Numbered from the stretch's first letter, positions 51,813 to 62,022 are shown. The stretch is 64,000 nt of DNA from Flavobacterium covae (GCA_019565575.1 CP067379.1:1488001-1552000); one strand, 5' to 3'. Translations and numbers: made by a program. The notes: a model not told the origin generated them from the sequence alone.

Positions 51813-51924
51813 GTGTTTGTCTAATTTTAAGTCTTATATTCTATTAATTTTTTTCTAATTCAATTTACGCTTCTTTAAAAATCTTATTTTGAAAAGATTA
51901 GATTAATGCTAATCTTAAAATAGA

Positions 51925-52567
51925 TTATCTTGAAGCCACAATTTTTCCATTTATATCAATTTTTAAATTTTCCATAGTAGGTTTATCCCTGTCAATCATT
52001 GTGGTAATTTCTATTTTTCCATTTTTATCCATTACTAAAGTTACTAACTTACTTTCTCCCACATAAGAATAATAATAACCCACTTTCTTTGAATCTATAA
52101 TTTTGTTAGAATTTTCCCTTGTTACATTTGCAAAAGTTGTGGTAAAAGCTCCATTTCCGTGGTAGCGAGATACAAAAAAAGTTATTTTAAAATTTTTGAT
52201 CTTTCTTTCGGCAATTTTTACAAAACTATAATTACTCAATAGATGCGTATCATTATTTATAGATATAAGTTCCTTTTTATATTTTGGGATTAATAAACTA
52301 TTAACAGTGTTAATGTCTTTGATAGGAGTATATTGACTATCAGCTAATTCATTGTAAACTTTTTGATCAATTATAAAAGGGAATTTACTTTTTTCTGGAA
52401 GGAATTAAATAAGAAGTGTTTTCTTCTTTCTCTTCAGATGGATTCGTATCTACAAGCATATCTCTTGTTGAAACAAAACTTTGATTTTTGATTTTTTCGT
52501 TTGAATATTTATCTGCTTTACAGCTAATGATTATTAATGATGATAAAAATAAAATTGATTTTCTCAT
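51925..52567 (-). CDS. Lipoprotein of unknown family, paralogue B (frame-broken)
   Basis: About 213 residues when joined. Signal MRKSILFLSSLIIISC; body and C-terminus (SFVKIAERKIKNFKITFF, MENLKIDINGKIVASR) follow paralogue A. The break lies at 52395-52401 (CTGGAAG on the plus strand); reading CTGAAG restores IPSEKSKFPFIIDQKVY, as in paralogue A. A second small shift between 52245 and 52300 is probable. Likely a tandem duplication. Confidence 0.58.
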
Positions 52568-52937
52568 GTTTTTGTCCGATTTTAAGTTTATTTTTAGAAG
52601 TAGCATTATGCTAAATCAAATTACTTAAAGTAGGTTTTAGAGAATAGTTTGGGATATCACAAAGATACTGAAAAAATGCCTAAAAAGAGAGCTATATTCT
52701 TGAAAAAGAGGCTTAAATGATGTGTTTTAAGAAAAGAGATACAGAGTGTTTAGATCTTTAAGATTTCAAAAAAAAAGAATCTTAATATTAATTAAAGTTT
52801 ATTTAAATACCTCTTTTGTTGCTTATTAGATAAATTAAGTTTTCTAAAAAAGATTTGCAGAGTTTTTGTATGATATTTTATTATTCTTATAGACGGTAAA
52901 TTAAAGGGAAGTATCTTAAAGTGCTCTGTTTTTTTAC
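52568..52937. other. Gene-free stretch
   Basis: About 370 bp without a credible reading frame or strong hairpin. Confidence 0.5.
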
Positions 52938-52982
52938 AAAAAAAAGAGAAATCTTATGATCTGACTCATATAAGATTTCTCT
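52938..52982 (-). terminator. Intrinsic terminator after Roadblock-like copy 2
   Basis: On the minus strand AGAGAAATCTTAT (52982-52970) pairs with ATAAGATTTCTCT (52957-52945), a 13-bp stem, followed by TTTTTTT. Confidence 0.75.
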
Positions 52983-53050
52983 TTTCTAAAAATAAATAAA
53001 AATCAATTTTAAAGAATCTTTCGTTTTGGGAGCCGAAAAATATTTTGAAA

Positions 53051-53424
53051 TTACATTTTTTTAGTAATATCTTTTTGTACTTGTTTAAAAGAGCTTTAGT
53101 CATTCCTAAATTTGCTTTTGTAGAGTCAACAGCTAAATAGATAAAATATTCATTATTCTCTGAAATATCAATAATATGGATCTGAGATTTTAAATTAATC
53201 ATAATGTCTTCTATCGTTTCGTCTAATCCTAATGCTTGAATAGCATTTAATTTAGCTTTCACCACCTCCAAGTTGTAGGCAGAAGCTAACTCTGGATCAA
53301 AATTAGACCTCGAGGATAGAGAATAATATGATATTCCACTTTTTATTTCTGCAACTGCAACTGCTACGAAACCTGGGATGTTGCTTTTTAGATCTTCTCC
53401 AAATTGTTTTAAAAAATCTGACAT
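53051..53424 (-). CDS. Roadblock/LC7-like small protein, copy 2 (one base short)
   Basis: The intact copies span 375 bp with stop; this one spans 374 because one A is missing near 53072. The restored end is KYKKDITKKM. Sequence: MSDFLKQFGEDLKSNIPGFV, SQIHIIDISENNEYFIYLAV and NLGMTKALLNKY. The last motif and the strand pairs fit the Roadblock/LC7 fold. No signal peptide is present, so it is cytosolic. Confidence 0.55.
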
Positions 53425-53894
53425 TTTAAATATATATAGGGGTTAAGTTTATAACACAAAGTTATATAATAATATTGTTTTTATTTGTGCTATTTCTTTA
53501 AAATACTTCAATGATAGTTAATTTTTATTATTTCTAAATAATAAAATTAATCCATGTGTTTTAAATTGATATAAATAAAAATAAGTGTATTTTATGTGAT
53601 TTTTAATTATCTAAAATAGAATAAAAGACTTATAAAACCTTTTTAATGATGATGATCTTAAATGAAATTTTAACCCAAATAATGTGATGACGGGAAATAT
53701 ATAAAGAGGATAAAATAAACGAAAGCTTTTTTTAAGTAGTCTTATTGAATCAAGAGTAAAAATAGATTACTTTTTAGATTTAAAGTTGTTTTATTTATAA
53801 CGAATTTGTAATACCTTAATCTGAAGTAAAATAAAAACGATCTATTAAATTAGGGTGTAATCTAATGGTATAGATGAAAAGGAATTGTTAAAAA
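53425..53894. other. Gene-free spacer of the small-protein array
   Basis: About 470 bp of very AT-rich sequence upstream of copy 2; no frame and no clear promoter match. Confidence 0.45.
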
Positions 53895-54040
53895 GAAGTT
53901 GTCCTAAAAGTACATTTTAATCTTTAAATGCTAAAGAAAAACACAATGTCATAACAAATTACTCTATTTGTGTTGACCTACTTTATTCGAGTCTATGATA
54001 AATAACGAAATACAAATTTTGATCTTTTAAGACAACTTTC
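53895..54040. repeat. Palindromic MITE-like element with GAAGTTGTCCTAAAAG ends
   Basis: GAAGTTGTCCTAAAAG (53895-53910) is mirrored by CTTTTAAGACAACTTTC (54024-54040); 146 bp, no frame. The ends share TGTCCTAAAAG with the IS1182-family element and with the element at 7587. Confidence 0.5.
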
Positions 54041-54053
54041 AATTAAAATGAAA

Positions 54054-54428
54054 TTACATTTTTTTAGTAATATCCTTTTTATATTTGTTTAATAAAGCTT
54101 TAGTCATACCTAAATTAGCTCTATTAGAATCCACAGCTAAATAAATGAAATATTCATTGTTTTCAGAAATATCAATGATGTGAATTTGAGATTTCAAGTT
54201 AATCATTATGTCTTCAATAGTTTCATTTAAGCCTAAAGCATTAATTGCATTTAATTGAGCTTTTACTACTTCTAGGTTAAAAGCAGACGCTAATTCAGGG
54301 TCAAAATTAGGATTAGCAGAAAGTGTATAATATGATATTCCGCTTTTTATTTCTGAAATGGCAACGGCTATAAATCCAGGTACATTGCTTCTTAAATCTT
54401 CTCCAAATTGTTTTAAAAAATCTGACAT
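54054..54428 (-). CDS. Roadblock/LC7-like small protein, copy 3
   Basis: 124 residues, intact. MSDFLKQFGEDLRSNVPGFI, NPNFDPELASAFNLEVVKAQ, SQIHIIDISENNEYFIYLAV and NLGMTKALLNKYKKDITKKM. It is about 85 percent identical to its neighbours by eye. I chose the Met of MSDFL, which is shared by the array, over an upstream one. Confidence 0.6.
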   Translation of the reverse strand: MSDFLKQFGEDLRSNVPGFIAVAISEIKSGISYYTLSANPNFDPELASAFNLEVVKAQLNAINALGLNETIEDIMINLKSQIHIIDISENNEYFIYLAVDSNRANLGMTKALLNKYKKDITKKM

Positions 54429-54540
54429 ATTATGAGTATTTAATAATAAAGGTTCTAATAACAAATATACTTAAATATAAAGAAATTTTAAGTTTTTGGT
54501 TGTAGAAAGCTTTCTATGAGTATTTTCTTATATTTTAAAT

Positions 54541-54565
54541 AAAAAACCATCTATGTTCTAGATGG
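54541..54565 (-). terminator. Intrinsic terminator after Roadblock-like copy 4
   Basis: CCATCTA (54547-54553) and TAGATGG (54559-54565) form the stem; on the minus strand it is followed by TTTTTT. Confidence 0.7.
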
Positions 54566-54599
54566 CTTTTATAAGATTTGGTTTGATAGGGAAGAGGTA

Positions 54600-54973
54600 T
54601 TACATTTTTTTAGTAATATCCTTTTTGTATTTATTTAATAAAGCTTTAGTCATACCTAAATTAGCTCTATTAGAATCCACAGCTAAATAAATAAAATATT
54701 CATTGTTTTCTGAAATATCAATAATATGAATTTGAGATTTCAAGTTAATCATTATGTCTTCAATGGTCTCATCTAAACCTAAAGCATTAATGGCATTTAA
54801 TTTAGCTTTTACTACTTCTAGGTTAAAAGCAGAAGCTAATTCGGATCAAAATTGGGGTCAGAAGACAAAGTGTAATACGATATTCCACTTTTAATCTCTG
54901 CAACTGCAACTGCAACAAATCCTGGGATGTTGCTTTTTAGATCTTCTCCAAATTGTTTTAAAAAATCTGACAT
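54600..54973 (-). CDS. Roadblock/LC7-like small protein, copy 4 (one base short)
   Basis: 374 bp instead of 375: a G is missing near 54842 (AATTCGGATCAAAATT against AATTCAGGGTCAAAATT in copy 3). Otherwise it follows the array pattern, from MSDFLKQFGEDLKSNIPGF to NLGMTKALLNKYKKDITKKM. The break is probably a sequence error. Confidence 0.55.
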
Positions 54974-55616
54974 TATTAAATAAGTATTAAAGGGTTAAAT
55001 TTCTATACAAATGTAAATTAGCAGCGTGATTTTTTGAATGCTGGCTGTGTAGAAAAAATTCTACGAATGTTAATTTTTATTTAGAAATAATAAAAATTAA
55101 TAATTCGTCAATAAATAAATTTTGAGTAATTTTAATCTTGTATTTCTCTTTGTATGCTTTTTTAAAAATATATTTTTAATTTAATATTCAACCCATTTTA
55201 ACTCTATTATAATAGACTTTATGCTGAAAATAAGAGAGAAAAGAGGATAGAAATACACAAAAAAAATTGTACAGCTGTCCTATACTAAGGATAAAAAAAG
55301 AAGACTTTTTTAGATTCAAGGTTATTTTTATCTGTATTAAATTTCGAACGTTAGATTTAGATGAAAAGCTTTGTTTTGGATTAAAAGACTTCTTTTAGAA
55401 TACATTGTAAAAGATATTGAATACTTTTAAATGTTTATTCTTCTTATCTAATAGGGTGACAAACTGATAAGAAAATTTTGAAAAATAAATTACGTAATAG
55501 ATATTGTTTTTAAAAAAACAGCAAACATAAGACTCACCGAAAACTTTAGTATGAGCTAATAGAATAAAATTAAAATCAATAGATTTCTATTACGTAATTT
55601 GGGTTAAAAGGGGGAA
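54974..55616. other. Gene-free spacer with a palindromic element at 55294-55396
   Basis: About 640 bp. An imperfect inverted repeat pairs AAAAGAAGACTTTTTTAG (from about 55297) with TTAAAAGACTTCTTTT ending at about 55396. No frame is seen. Confidence 0.4.
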
Positions 55617-55991
55617 TTACATTTTTTTGGTTATATCCTTTTTGTATTTGTTTAATAAGGCCTTTGTCATGCCTAAGTTTGCTTTTCTTGAGTCAACAGC
55701 TAAATAGATAAAATATTCATTGTTTTCAGAAATATCAATAATGTGTATTTGGCTGTTAAGATTGATCATAATATCTTCTATATGCTCATCAAGACCAAGT
55801 GCATTGATAGCATTTAATTTTGCCTTTACCACTTCCAAGTTAAAAGCAGAAGCTAACTCTGGGTCAAAATCTGGATTTGTTGATAAAGTGTAATACGATA
55901 TTCCACTTTTAATTTCTGCTATTGCTACTGCAATAAAACCTGGGACATTATTTTTTAAGTCTTCACCGAATTGTTGTAAAAAATCTGACAT
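55617..55991 (-). CDS. Roadblock/LC7-like small protein, copy 5
   Basis: 124 residues, intact. MSDFLQQFGEDLKNNVPGFI, NPDFDPELASAFNLEVVKAK, SQIHIIDISENNEYFIYLAV and NLGMTKALLNKYKKDITKKM. It is the first gene of the minus-strand array. An upstream gene-free stretch (55992-56585) holds a 9-bp hairpin ATCTCCTTA-GATT-TAAGGAGAT near 56467. Confidence 0.6.
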   Translation of the reverse strand: MSDFLQQFGEDLKNNVPGFIAVAIAEIKSGISYYTLSTNPDFDPELASAFNLEVVKAKLNAINALGLDEHIEDIMINLNSQIHIIDISENNEYFIYLAVDSRKANLGMTKALLNKYKKDITKKM

Positions 55992-56585
55992 AAGCGTATG
56001 TTTTTGGTTAATATGGTATTAAATTTAATAAAAAAATAACATATATTGAAATAAAAGTTAAACAATATATAGTTTTTATTTAATCTTAATTGTTGTTTTG
56101 TGACTTAGTAACTGTGTTTATACCTAGTTGCTTTATATTGGTTAAACCTAAATCAAGAATTAGGTATCCTTATTGTTGTGAGATAGAAAGTAATAAAATC
56201 AAAAAAAATAAAAGATTTAGGAAAAAAGAATGATGAGTTGTTTTATTCTGGCTTGCTTATACTCGAAAGATTTATTGATCTATTTTGTGATTATAGGAAT
56301 GAGATTTAAATAAGTACATTAATTATTGAAAAATAAATGAACTTATTTTTGGGTTTACCCCTGAGTTAATATAAAAAATAGGTTGAAGTTATATTATCAT
56401 TAGCTTTTTAATAAAAATGTAAATTTAGAGATAGGGCTGATTTTATTGCTGAGGGAAAAGGAAAGAGATCTCCTTAGATTTAAGGAGATTGTGAGCAGTA
56501 AGCAATCCTTAAAAATCTACTGAACTCATAAAAATAAGTTTAGTCGGAAGAACATATCTTTAAAAAAATAAAATCGTTATTTTTG

Positions 56586-56597
56586 TTGATATATCAA
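56586..56597. promoter_or_regulatory. Palindrome in front of marR-like gene (probable operator)
   Basis: TTGATATATCAA is a perfect 12-bp palindrome. A further half-site ATATCAA follows at about 56607. It lies 26 bp before the regulator start, where MarR proteins usually bind to repress themselves. Confidence 0.5.
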
Positions 56598-56622
56598 TTA
56601 TATTTATATCAAACAAAATAAT

Positions 56623-57060
56623 ATGAATGTTAAAAATCCAACAGGAACAGTACTTTATTTAATTGAGAAAGCAATTAAGGAATATAGGAAAATTTCACAG
56701 AAAAATATCACCAAAATTGTAAAAGACATTACTGTAGATCAATGTTTAGTATTAATAATTCTTAATAAGAATACGGAAATTTCTCAAAATGAATTGGCAA
56801 ATCTTATATTTAAAGACAATGCATCCATTACGAGAATGGTAGAATTAATGGTGAAAAAAGATTTCCTCAATAGAACTATTCATCCAGAAGATAGAAGGAA
56901 ATTTAATCTGGAAATAACCGAAAAAGGGAAAAAAACGCTCAAATTAATAAATCCAATTATACAAATAAATAGGGATACTGCGCTTAATGGTCTGTCGTTA
57001 GAAGAAATAAATTTTCTCGATAAAACTTTAAACAAAATAATTAGTAATTGTAAAATCTAA
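56623..57060 (+). CDS. MarR-family transcriptional regulator
   Basis: 145 residues with a winged helix-turn-helix: TVDQCLVLIILNKNTEISQN, NELANLIFKDNASITRMVEL (recognition helix) and the wing FLNRTIHPEDRRKFNLEITE with the conserved DxR. MarR proteins are dimers that release DNA when they bind small ligands or are oxidised. It lies 4 bp before the S41 peptidase, so it probably controls that operon. Confidence 0.88.
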   Translation: MNVKNPTGTVLYLIEKAIKEYRKISQKNITKIVKDITVDQCLVLIILNKNTEISQNELANLIFKDNASITRMVELMVKKDFLNRTIHPEDRRKFNLEITEKGKKTLKLINPIIQINRDTALNGLSLEEINFLDKTLNKIISNCKI

Positions 57061-57064
57061 AAAA

Positions 57065-58102
57065 ATGAAAAAAGTTTTTAATCTATTCTTAATTTACGTT
57101 GTAATCTCCTTCAACTCAAAAACAAATGCACAAGATGTTACAGAACGGAATAAACAAATATTGGAAATAGCTGACAAAATTAAAGAATATTACATTTTTG
57201 AAGATATAGCCAATCAACTATCTAAAACATTAAAATCAGAAATAAATCTTAAAACTTTTGACAGCCTACCTGATGTAGAATTTGCAAAATCTCTTTCAAC
57301 CTATTTAACAAAAAACGGGAATGATTTACATTTCAATGTATTATACCGCCCAAGACAAGAAAAAGAAAAAAAAGTAGTCACTGAAAAAGAAATACTGAAA
57401 GAATATGATGCCATTAATAAACAATGGAATTATGGTTTTGAAAAAGTGATAAGATTAAATGGAAATATTGGATATATCGAATATACTGGATTTCCAGAAG
57501 GAAACCAAGCAGCTCAACAAATTCTTGATGCAACAATGAGTTTTGTATCAAACACTAATACATTAATTATAGATTTAAGAAATAATCAAGGCGGAGATGG
57601 TAAAATGGTTGAACTTTTTTTAAGCTACTTTTTTGATAAAAAAATAAAATTAAATGAGGTTTATTCAAGATATAATGATAAAACTACAAAATCCTATACT
57701 GCAAAAAAAGTAAATGGTAAAAAATATTTAGATAAACCAGTATATATTCTTGTAAATAACAAAACCATATCTGCTGCTGAAGCATTCGCATATAATTTAC
57801 AACAAAATAAAATTGCAACAATAATTGGAGAAAAAACTTATGGTGCTGCAAATCCAGTAAAAGCATTTCTTATTGGAAATAAATACCAGGTATTTATACC
57901 TGTTTCATTAGAAAAAAATGCAATCACAAATTCTAATTGGGAGCACATTGGAATTGATGCTGATATAAAAATAAATTCTGAAAAAGCATTAATAAAAGCG
58001 CAAATTTTAGCCCTTGAAAATTTGTTAAAATCAAATACAAAAACGGAACTAACAGAAAATGAAATTAAAGAGAATATTTTGAAACTAAAAAGACAGTTGT
58101 AG
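57065..58102 (+). CDS. S41-family serine peptidase, secreted
   Basis: 345 residues. Signal peptide VFNLFLIYVVISFNSKTNAQ, an N-terminal helical cap (residues 25-110), then the S41 core: NTLIIDLRNNQGGDGKMVEL, and the nucleophile Ser near residue 236 in NKTISAAEAFAYNLQ. IIGEKTYGAANP follows. There is no PDZ domain, which places it with the IRBP/tricorn-like S41B group rather than CtpA. It acts in the periplasm on unknown peptides. Uninterrupted; same operon as the MarR gene. Confidence 0.85.
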   Translation: MKKVFNLFLIYVVISFNSKTNAQDVTERNKQILEIADKIKEYYIFEDIANQLSKTLKSEINLKTFDSLPDVEFAKSLSTYLTKNGNDLHFNVLYRPRQEKEKKVVTEKEILKEYDAINKQWNYGFEKVIRLNGNIGYIEYTGFPEGNQAAQQILDATMSFVSNTNTLIIDLRNNQGGDGKMVELFLSYFFDKKIKLNEVYSRYNDKTTKSYTAKKVNGKKYLDKPVYILVNNKTISAAEAFAYNLQQNKIATIIGEKTYGAANPVKAFLIGNKYQVFIPVSLEKNAITNSNWEHIGIDADIKINSEKALIKAQILALENLLKSNTKTELTENEIKENILKLKRQL

Positions 58103-58277
58103 GCAAATTTTACCTATTACTAAGAAGTGTTTGGCAAGATTGTGAATTGTGTAGTAAATTCATGTTTCGCAAGAAAATTTATCTTTAACAGAAAATAATT
58201 GGTTTCGAATCTTACAACCTCGCCAAGCGTTAGAACGTTTCTGTGATAATTTTCTAATAGATAATCTAGTTTAAATG

Positions 58278-58322
58278 AAATTGAATCAAAAAAATATATG
58301 AAATTAAATTTGATTCAAATTT
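58278..58322. repeat. Inverted repeat downstream of S41 gene
   Basis: AAATTGAATCAAA (58278-58290) pairs with TTTGATTCAAATTT (58309-58322). It lies 175 bp after the peptidase stop. It may end the transcript, but has no long T-tract. The rest of 58103-58339 is gene-free. Confidence 0.45.
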
Positions 58323-58339
58323 TATATAAAAAAGGAATA

Positions 58340-58671
58340 ATACCATTTAAACTTAAAATATATTGGATTAAAAAGTAAAATTCTCGATCTGTTTTTTTAT
58401 TTTAAAACAACTCGAACAAACAGTTGGGTATATAATTGAAATCATCGTTAGTTTGAGCGCGAAGCACATCGAGAACCAACACTAATATTTATTGTTTTGT
58501 AGGATAGTGTCTAAATCAACACACAGTTTGTTACTCCTACGTAAGGAGGAGTCTTATAATCAATATTATCTGATTTCTCCCTTTGGTCGAAATGATATGA
58601 TTGTGAACTTTTTGGACAGTTTCAAGGTTAAAAAAAAGTATTATGAGGAAATTTCAAAGTTTAAATGGTAT
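58340..58671. repeat. 332-bp repeat element with 15-bp perfect terminal inverted repeats, copy 2
   Basis: Starts ATACCATTTAAACTT (58340-58354) and ends AAGTTTAAATGGTAT (58657-58671). Both ends differ from copy 1 at the same mirrored base (ATACC/GGTAT here, ATATC/GATAT there). Inner pairing TTCTCGAT with ATCGAGAA is perfect here. Encodes nothing recognisable. Confidence 0.7.
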
Positions 58672-58730
58672 AAGGTAAAAGAAGTTTCCTAGTTAAAAGT
58701 TTATGTATAAGGTAATGTGTTTTTAATAAA

Positions 58731-58767
58731 AAAAAGGGTATCCATATTTTTGAATACCCCTTTTTTT
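58731..58767 (-). terminator. Intrinsic terminator after tsf
   Basis: On the minus strand GGGTATTC..GGATACCC is followed by TTTTTTTT, about 20 bp after the tsf stop. Confidence 0.75.
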
Positions 58768-58783
58768 GTATGAGATAATTAGA

Positions 58784-59747
58784 TTATCCTAAAGAAACTC
58801 TTTTGAAACCAGTGATTTCAACATTGAATCCTTTAACGTAATCGCCTACTTTTTTGCTATCTTCTTTGATGAAGTTTTGATCTAATAAAGCTTTCTCTTG
58901 ATCTAAAGTAGTGTTATCAGAGATAAAACGTTGGATTTTTCCAGGGATGATTTTGTCCCAAATTTGCTCAGGTTTACCTTCTGCTTTTAATTCCGCTTTA
59001 GCATCTTCTTCAGCTTGCTTTAAAACTTCTTCAGTTAATTGAGAGTAAGAGATATATTTAGGAACATTTTTCAATGTTTTTCCTAAACGAGCAGCTTCTT
59101 CATTTTCTTTTTCAATGATTGCAATACGAGCAGCTAATTCAGACTCAACAAAAGCAGGATCAAAATCTTTGTAAGATAACGTATCAGCTCCCATTGAAGC
59201 AACTTGCATAGAGATGTCTTTAGTTAAAACCTCAGCATTAGCGATCGGAGAAGTAATTGCAGTTAAAGCAGCAATTTTGTTTACGTGAACGTAAGAACCA
59301 ACGTAAGCACCTTCTAAAATTTCGAAACCACCGATTTCGATTTTCTCTCCAATTACACCAGTTTGCTCGATTAACTTCTCAGCTACAGTGATTCCACCGA
59401 AATCTGAAGCTAATAATTCTTCTTTAGTAGAAAAATTAATCGCTCTTTCAACTAAATCTTTAGCTAAAGCTACGAAAGCTTCATTTTTACCTACGAAGTC
59501 AGTTTCACAGTTTAAAGTAAGGATGGCTCCTTTAGTGTTATCAGCATTAACAAAAGAAACAGCAGCCCCTTCCAGAAGACTCACGGTCAGAACGGTTAGC
59601 AGCAACTTTTTGTCCTTTTTCTCTAAGGATTTGTATCGCTCTGTCGAAATCTCCTTCAGCCTCAACTAAAGCTTTTTTACAGTCCATCATTCCGGCACCT
59701 GTAGATTGTCTTAATTTATTTACGTCTGCAGCAGTGATTGTTGACAT
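58784..59747 (-). CDS. tsf: Elongation factor Ts (frame-broken)
   Basis: About 320 residues when joined. N-terminus [20 protein letters not shown] with [15 protein letters not shown] is the EF-Ts UBA-like domain, and [16 protein letters not shown] starts the core that exchanges GDP for GTP on EF-Tu. The break lies at 59569-59575 (CTTCCAG); reading CTTCAG gives [18 protein letters not shown]. tsf is essential, so the break is a sequence error. Order with rpsB is the conserved bacterial one. Confidence 0.93.
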
Positions 59748-59882
59748 ACTATATTTATTTTAATAAATTTAATAATTTTAAAAGTAAAAAATTCCAATCG
59801 ACTAATTCTAAATTCTAATTTTATTAAATCATCAAATTTGATGATTTTTTGGAATTTGGAACTGCGACTGGAATTTGAAATA

Positions 59883-60640
59883 TTATTCTTCAGAAGCTGT
59901 AGCTGCTTTAGCTGCTTTAGCTTCTTCAGTTGCTTCTACTTCTTTTTCTGAAGTTCTATTAGATAAACCTTCAGTAATAGCAGCAGTTACTAATGATAAT
60001 ACTTTATCAATAGATTTTGAAGCATCATCATTTGCAGGGATAACATAGTCAACTTGACGTGGGTCAGAGTTCGTGTCTACCATTGCAAATACAGGAATGT
60101 TTAATTTTTGAGCTTCTTTTACTGCGATGTGTTCAGCTTTAATATCTACTACAAATAATGCAGCTGGTAATCTTGACATATCAGCGATAGATCCTAAGTT
60201 TTTTTCTAACTTAGCACGTAAACGATCGATTTGTAATTTTTCTTTTTAGATAAAGTGTCAAATGTACCGTCTTTCTTCATTCTGTCGATAGAAGCCATTT
60301 TTTTAACAGCTTTACGAATCGTAACGAAGTTGGTTAACATACCACCTGGCCATCTTTCAGTGATGTAAGGCATGTTTGCTGCTTTAGCTTTTTCAGCTAC
60401 AATATCTTTTGCTTGTTTTTTGGTAGCAACGAATAAAATTTTTCTACCAGACGCAGCAATTTTCTTTAAAGCTTCATTAGCTTCTTCAATTTTAGCTGCA
60501 GTTTTGTATAGGTTGATAATGTGGATACCATTACGCTCCATGTAGATGTAAGGAGCCATGTTTGGATCCCACTTTCTAGTCATGTGTCCGAAATGAACAC
60601 CTGCCTCTAGTAATTCTTTAACTTCTACTTTATTTGCCAT
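59883..60640 (-). CDS. rpsB: 30S ribosomal protein S2 (frame-broken)
   Basis: About 252 residues. [36 protein letters not shown], and after the shift [20 protein letters not shown] and [13 protein letters not shown] are standard S2 signatures. One A is missing near 60243; restored sequence reads [19 protein letters not shown]. The C-terminal tail is Ala/Glu-rich. It is followed by tsf after 135 bp. Confidence 0.94.
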
Positions 60641-60800
60641 TTTAGAAATAGTTTACGTTCTGTTGAATTAGCAATGTGTCTTTAAATTTAGATTGGAAAA
60701 TAAATTTTCTAATCTCAACCCATTTAGATGCTAAACTAATCTCCGGCCTCAGCACGGAAAAGCAACATAACTTAGTTTTTTTAATAAATAATAATAAATA

Positions 60801-61187
60801 TTAACGTTTAGAGAATTGGAATCTCTTACGAGCTTTCTTCTGACCGAATTTTTTACGCTCAACCATACGAGGGTCACGAGTTAGTAATCCTTCAGGTTTT
60901 AAGATAGCTCTGTTTCCTTCTCCTACTTCACACATAGCGCGAGCAATAGCCATACGTACAGCTTCTGCTTGACCTGTTGTACCACCTCCATAAACATTGA
61001 TTTTTACGTCAAAGTTTGAAGCGTTTTCAGTCATTGCTAGTGGTTGCATAACTTTATACTGTAAAGTTGCAGTAGGGAAGTAAGTTTCAAATGCTTTTTT
61101 GTTTACAGTAATGTTTCCTGTACCTTCTGATACATAAACACGTGCCACAGCACATTTTCTTCTACCGATTTTGTGAATAACTCCCAT
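60801..61187 (-). CDS. rpsI: 30S ribosomal protein S9
   Basis: 128 residues. HKIGRRKCAVARVYVSEGTG, GGGTTGQAEAVRMAIARAM and the conserved C-terminal KKFGQKKARKRFQFSKR, whose last Arg reaches the P-site tRNA. Its start overlaps the rplM stop by one base, showing coupling. Uninterrupted. Confidence 0.96.
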   Translation of the reverse strand: MGVIHKIGRRKCAVARVYVSEGTGNITVNKKAFETYFPTATLQYKVMQPLAMTENASNFDVKINVYGGGTTGQAEAVRMAIARAMCEVGEGNRAILKPEGLLTRDPRMVERKKFGQKKARKRFQFSKR

Positions 61188-61642
61188 TACTTAAGATCGT
61201 TTAGATTAACGGTTTTAGGTGTTTGAGCAGCATGTTTGTGCTCTGAACCTACATTTACACTCAAATTACGGAATAATTGAGCACCTAATTTATTTTTAGG
61301 CAACATTCCTTTTACAGCTTTTTCTACTAATAATGCAGGGTTTTTTTGTTGCATTACTTTAGCTGTTAATGTTCTTTGACCTCCAGGGTAACCTGTATGA
61401 CGAACATAGGTTTTCTCCTCTAACTTGTTACCTGTAAGGTTGATTTTTTCCGCGTTGATAATAATTACATTATCTCCACAGTCCACGTGTGGTGTATAAC
61501 TTGGCTTGTACTTACCTCTTAAAAGCATCGCAACTTTTGAAGCAAGACGACCTAAGTTATGACCTTCAGCGTCTACAACAATCCACTGTTTGTCTGCAGT
61601 GGCTTTGTTTGCTGATACTGTCTTGTAGCTTAATGTGTTCAC
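61187..61642 (-). CDS. rplM: 50S ribosomal protein L13
   Basis: 151 residues. KQWIVVDAEGHNLGRLASKV, YKPSYTPHVDCGDNVIIINA and LVEKAVKGMLPKNKLG are L13 signatures. First gene of the rplM-rpsI-rpsB-tsf unit and preceded by a good promoter. Uninterrupted. Confidence 0.96.
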   Translation of the reverse strand: MNTLSYKTVSANKATADKQWIVVDAEGHNLGRLASKVAMLLRGKYKPSYTPHVDCGDNVIIINAEKINLTGNKLEEKTYVRHTGYPGGQRTLTAKVMQQKNPALLVEKAVKGMLPKNKLGAQLFRNLSVNVGSEHKHAAQTPKTVNLNDLK

Positions 61643-61688
61643 AATAATTACTTTTTAATTAAACATTCCATTCCCAATTAAGGGAGTG

Positions 61689-61718
61689 CAAAAGTACAAT
61701 TATTTATTTATAAAGCAA
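61689..61718 (-). promoter_or_regulatory. Promoter of the rplM operon
   Basis: On the minus strand TTG (61718-61716), 19 nt, TACTTTTG (61696-61689), about 45 bp before the rplM start. The spacing and both elements fit the Bacteroidota form. Confidence 0.65.
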
Positions 61719-62022
61719 ATAGGTTTAATATATTTTCTTTTTATTGCTTTTCAGTAAGTTATCCTTTTTATCTATTTCTTCTTTTTTTATTGTTTGCTAT
61801 AATATTAGATAGACGAGTTTTTGATGAAGATGAAAAAGATTAAGCGGGGAAAATATTCGGAAGTTTTTTGTAAATAATAGGTTTGTTACGTTTTTTGCCA
61901 GCAATGAATTTCTATTATGTAAAGTTATGTTAAAGTTAAGAAGGGCTTTTGCTAATAAATCTGATTGTATAAAAAAAACACAGATATATTTGTTGTGTGA
62001 TTTTTTTGAAGAAATAAGATAA

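Noticed and set aside
53425..56585. Spacers of the small-protein array as a CRISPR array
   Set aside because: The repeated units are coding sequences of 375 bp and the spacers are irregular in length; there are no short regularly spaced repeats and no cas genes.
58201..58240. GGTTTCGAATCTTACAACC as a T-arm of a tRNA
   Set aside because: The stem does not pair as a T-arm and no acceptor, D or anticodon arm lies upstream.
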